From positions 116,053,074-116,117,073 of the forward strand of contig NC_081840.1 of assembly GCF_963259705.1 (NCBI RefSeq): 64,000 nt of DNA, given 5' to 3'. This document shows, piece by piece, positions 60,260 to 64,000 of the stretch. How positions within the stretch are numbered: the stretch's first letter is position 1; every line of letters begins with the position of its first letter. Made by a program: the position numbers and the translations under genes. Source of the DNA: Myotis daubentonii (lineage: Eukaryota; Chordata; Mammalia; Chiroptera; Vespertilionidae). The notes below the pieces were generated by a model, which saw only the letters and a list, made by a program, of their open reading frames with translations, did not search any database and was not told the origin of the DNA.

Positions 60260-61080
60260 TTCAAATATTTATTCATTTAATCAATACTTCATCAGACAAT
60301 TATTAAACCTCTGCAATGTCCAAGCATTGTGCTTTCTGCTTGGGGATATAAAAATGGAAAAGATGAAACCCTCTTGAGGCGTTCCTGTTTAGTGAGAAAT
60401 ACACAAAAACACACAGGCTGTGGGTGGGTGGAGATTGTAACCTGTGGAGCATGATAAAGGCCACCTTACCCAATTACAGGAAACCAGGGGCTCTTGGGAA
60501 AACTGATTGTCTGGACAGGTTGAATTTGGTTTATTGAGGGAACAGGACTAAAGTAATAGAAAGAAAACATGAGCCAAAGATTAGAGAGGAGAAACAGCAT
60601 GGTACATACATGACAAAATTTTGACAGATGAGGCTGTGGAGATGAGCCAGGACCTGCTTATGGAGGCCTGTGTACTGTCCAGTAAGCCCACTTTTTATTT
60701 TTTTTTGGCCCTTATGGAGTATCTGACAAGCTTTAAGCTATAGAATCACATGTTCGGTTTACATCTTAGATAATTGACAGCTGTGTGAAGGGAGACTGTA
60801 ATGACTGAAGCAAGAAATTATAGTAGGGATTACCAGGAGGGGATGAATTTGAGAAACGTTCAATAGGTAACATTTGTGATATTTGAGTAGTAAAGGAATG
60901 AGAAGACTTTTTGAGGATATATAGCAGGTGGTGAGTGAAACCATGAGATTGCCTCAAGGTTTCCCAGTTAGAAGTGTTGAATAAAGTGAGCAAGGGGTAA
61001 AATAATATTATCAAGGCCTCCTGAATTGAAGATGTCATAGGAAAGCAAGGGAAAGGGAGAGTGGAGAGTGACCAATTGGG
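60260..61080 (-). mobile_element. L2-like LINE fragment
   Basis: Antisense L2-like order: 'gtccaagcattgtgctttct', 'cttggggatataaaaatgg', then the long purine-rich part. Diverged. Confidence 0.5.
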
Positions 61081-61179
61081 CCTTAATATTGCCTCTAGCT
61101 TGGCTAAATTCTAGACAAGTTTCTTTCTGACTGTAAGCTCATGGCCTTCTTTTTCTTCCACTTATAACACTTGCAATTA

Positions 61180-61765
61180 TACATTTTTTCTTTGTTCCTT
61201 TGCAATGAATTCTTCTTGGGATTTACAACTCAGGTATGTTTTTCTTAAGGACCTGGGAACCATTCCTTTGAAATGTAATTATAAAGAAATGCTCCTCTCT
61301 CCCAGCCTCTGTGGGAGGATAGGAGCCTCACTTCCACATGCACCAATTAATTCGCAAACACGGATGATCCAATCATGTTGACCAATCCCTGCACTCAAAT
61401 CCTCCAGTACATCTCCACTAGCTCACACATATACACAAAAATCTTTCTGCCTTTTGTTTCAGTGGAGTTGAGTTCAATCTCTCTCCCTTGTTGCAGAAAT
61501 TTTTTAAAAAAATATATATTTTATTGATTTTTTATGGAGAGGAAGGGAGAGGGATAGAGAGTTAGAAACATTGATCAGCTGTCTCCTGCACACCCCCCAC
61601 TAGGGATATTTCTGCAACCAAGGTACATGCCCTTGACTGGAATCGAACCTGGGACCCTTGAGTCCACAGGCTAATGCTCTATCCACTGAGTCAAACCAGT
61701 TAGGGCACTTGTTGCAGTAATCTTAATAAAGTCTTCCTTGCCTGTTTAACTCTAACCAGTGCAAT
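61180..61765 (+). mobile_element. Probable solo LTR split by a SINE
   Basis: With the SINE (61501-61707) removed, 61420-61765 reads like an ERV R-U5: 'ttttgtttcagtggagttga', 'tctctctcccttgttgcag', then 'taatcttaataaagtcttcc' with AATAAA at 61725-61730. The U3 start is unclear. Family not assigned; no coding sequence. Confidence 0.5.
61501..61707 (-). mobile_element. VES SINE with 14-bp target duplication
   Basis: Antisense, with intact B box (ggaatcgaacctgg). Duplication cttgttgcag(a/t)aat at 61487-61500 and 61708-61721 (13 of 14). It interrupts an LTR-like sequence. Confidence 0.95.
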
Positions 61766-61789
61766 TATTTTTCGAAAGGAGAACAACAA

Positions 61790-62475
61790 TAGCAACAACA
61801 AACTTGGATGGATGTTCAGAAAGACACAGTGGAGTGGAGATTGAGGAAATGATCAACACTGTCAAAAACGCAGAGACAGTCCAGAAAGAGAGAGGCTGAG
61901 AGATGTTAATAGATTTGATAATGAAGAGTTCTTGGGTGATTATGGACAGTTAGGCACTTAGGGAGCATGGGATAAATTTTGTTGAGCTAATATTGAATTC
62001 ATGAATGAGAGGGAAGGAAGTGGAAACACAATGTACAGATTTTTTTCTTTTGAGAAGTTTGGATAAGACATGGAAAAAATATTTGGGCAGTATCTAGGTA
62101 TCTGAATAAAAGGCTTGAGAAAAAGTTTCTTTGACAAAAACTTGTTTGTTTTCAGCTGAGGGGAAAGCTGTAGAGAGAGAAGAAAAGAAGTTGCATATAA
62201 AGAAGTCAGAATGATGATAAAGGGAGCAAATACTGAAGCAGGAGAAGAAAGAACAATACTTAGGTATAAAATTTGGTCTTGAGCAGGAAGAGGACTATTT
62301 AATCCTCTGAGAAGAGAATAAAAGAAGCAAGAATGACTATGGGTATTAATAAGGACTTAATACCCATAAGTCCTATTGGGTGTGATCTTGTGTGGTGCCT
62401 CAATTTTCTTGCCTAAAAAAAAAAGGTTGACTGCTGTGGGAGGAGATGTGGCCATAGAAGTCCATTGTTTCTTAA
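61790..62475 (-). mobile_element. Possible L2-like remnant
   Basis: Purine-rich wording (gatgttcagaaagacacagt, ggcacttagggagcatggga) resembles the antisense L2 body seen at 31391 and 55560. Weak. Confidence 0.35.
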
Positions 62476-62489
62476 GGGGAGTAATTTTT

Positions 62490-62622
62490 TTCTTTATTGA
62501 TTAAGGTATTACATATGTGTCCTTATAGCCCCATTACCCCTCCACCCCCCCAACTCATGCCCTCACCCCCCTGGTGTCTGTGTCCATTGGTTAGGCTTAT
62601 ATGCATGCATACAAGTCTTCTA
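62490..62622 (-). mobile_element. Very short 5'-truncated L1 with target duplication
   Basis: Only the last ~133 bp of a bat L1 3' UTR. Duplication ggg(g/a)agtaattttt at 62476-62489 and 62623-62636. Confidence 0.88.
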
Positions 62623-62665
62623 GGGAAGTAATTTTTGGTGATCACAAGATCCTTGGTGTAATCTT

Positions 62666-63630
62666 TTTTTTTTATTGTCAAAAGTTTTACATATGTCTCC
62701 TTTTCCCCCAACTGACCTCCCCCACCATCCATTACCACCTTGGGCAAGCCCCCACTGCCCCAGCGTCTGTGTCCATTGGTTATGCTAATATGCATGCATA
62801 CAAGTCCTTTGGTTGCTCTGTAACCTGCCCTCCTCCCCTACCATTTGTCTCTGGATCTATTCTTGTTCATCAAATTATGTTGAACATTATATCCCACATA
62901 TGAGTGAGATCATGTGATATTTATCTTTCTCTGACTGGCTTATTTCGCTTAGCATAATGCTCTCCAGTTCCATCCATGCTATTGCAAATGGTAAAAGTAC
63001 CTTCTTTTTTATAGCAGCATAGTATTCCATTGTGTAGATGTCCAGGGTTTTTTTTAATCCACTCCTCTGCTGATGGGCATTTAGGCCGTTTCCAAATCTT
63101 AGCTATTGCAAATTGTGCTGCTATGAACATAGGGGTGTATATATCCTTTCTGATTGGTGTTTCTGGTTTCTTGGGATATATTCCTAGAAGTGGGATTACT
63201 GAGTCTAATGGGAGTTCCACTTTTTAACTTTTTGAGGAAATGCCATGCTGTTTTCCACAATGGCTGCACCAGTCTGCATTCCCACAAGCAGTGAAGGAGG
63301 GTTCCTTTTTCTCTGCATCTTCTCCAGCGCTTGTTTGTTGATTTGTTAATGATAGCCATTCTGACAGGTATGAGATGGTATCTCATTGTTGTTTTGATTT
63401 GCATCTCTTGGATGATTAGTGACTTTGAGCATGTTTTCATATGTCTCTGGGCCTTCTGTATGTCTATTTAAGTCCTTTGCCCATTTTTTGATTAGATTGT
63501 TTATCTTCCTTTTGTTAAGTTGTATGAGTTCTCTGTAAATTTTGGAGATTAAACCCTTATCAGAAATATCATTGGCAAATATGTTCTCCCATGCAGTGGG
63601 CTTTCTTGTTGTTTTGTTGATGGTTTCTTT
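62666..63630 (-). mobile_element. Young 5'-truncated L1 with perfect 18-bp target duplication
   Basis: Poly(A) at left (T-run 62664-62672), bat L1 3' UTR, then ORF2 C-terminus to 63630. Conceptual pieces carry ORF2 end motifs ([18 protein letters not shown]) but in two frames, so coding is broken. Duplication gatccttggtgtaatctt is identical at 62648-62665 and 63631-63648. Confidence 0.95.
63099..63440 (-). pseudogene. L1 ORF2p C-terminal remnant
   Basis: Minus frame of 113 codons with the ORF2p cysteine-region wording ([16 protein letters not shown]). A frame shift near 63200 moves the downstream PLLGIYPK stretch to another frame (63220-62921). Part of the truncated L1, no function expected. 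Confidence 0.9.
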
Positions 63631-63648
63631 GATCCTTGGTGTAATCTT

Positions 63649-64000
63649 GAGAGGAAGTGACTAAGGTAAACTAAAGCGAGAATCATTGGAGTGAAGATAG
63701 CTCAAATATTGTGAGATGAGGTTGATTGAAGTTTCATAGAAGTCAAATCTTTCTAGGATTATAATAAATATAGGGTGGAAAATTTGATTGTTAGAAGTTA
63801 AATTTGGTTTAACTTTAATGATAAATGAATTTCATGGAAGTTAAATTTTCCTGAGATTATAATAAATATTTTGTGGGAAATAAAATATTGAAAAAAACAT
63901 CTAATGAACTCAATGAATGAGGGGGACAATCACTATATAACAGATGAATAAATCTCAGAGTTGAATAAATGATTTCATAATATTAGTAGCTAAGAATAGA
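63649..64000. other. Unassigned AT-rich, with a degraded tandem duplication
   Basis: 63732-63779 and 63830-63878 are diverged copies (both contain gattataataaatat) about 98 bp apart. No gene. Confidence 0.55.

Overview
The window looks like nuclear DNA of a vesper bat (Vespertilionidae). Two lines of evidence support this. There are about ten rolling-circle transposons of the HeliBat type: 5' TC, 3' hairpin then CTAG, inserted between A and T, with no target duplication. HeliBat amplification is known from vespertilionids. There are also about a dozen tRNA-derived bat SINEs (VES and an older relative). AT-rich composition, L1 debris, MIR, L2 and MLT1 fossils are ordinary for a placental mammal. 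I find no convincing host protein-coding gene, rRNA or functional tRNA. The interval reads as intergenic or deep intronic sequence, and its content is mainly layered mobile elements.

Layout. 1-4184: an L1 with an inverted 5' part, later split by three HeliBats. 4185-14132: unassigned sequence with SINEs, MIRs and a 420-bp GATATA-type hexanucleotide array. 14133-16616: three HeliBats in the same orientation, separated by (TA)n. 16700-17234: two SINEs in opposite orientation, both with target duplications. 17235-25687: mostly unassigned, with one old L1. 25688-27100: a full composite HeliBat. 27300-35620: SINEs, L2, MIR, L1 and two very short HeliBats. 35620-45164: unassigned sequence, an old L1 and another HeliBat. 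45165-47128: the most notable object, a complete young half-L1 (HAL1-type) element. 47565-52790: MLT1 LTRs and an ancient L1/HAL1-like element. 52800-64000: L2, MLT1, a probable solo LTR carrying a SINE, and two young 5'-truncated L1s with clean target duplications.

How the parts work together. The only intact reading frame of recognisable function is L1 ORF1p (296 aa, minus strand, 46402-45512). It sits in an element with an L1-type 5' UTR promoter, a G-rich 3' UTR, a poly(A) signal and a 13-bp target duplication, but no ORF2. Such an element must borrow ORF2p from autonomous L1s. The three long HeliBats (992-2345, 14644-15971, 25688-27100) share one architecture: a promoter-like 5' module (inverted CCAAT, octamer, YY1-type site), an internal head-to-tail Helitron junction that looks like a fossil read-through event, and a GC-rich minisatellite before the terminator. 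No calculation or database search was run. Family names rest on recalled consensus features, and boundaries marked approximate are by eye.
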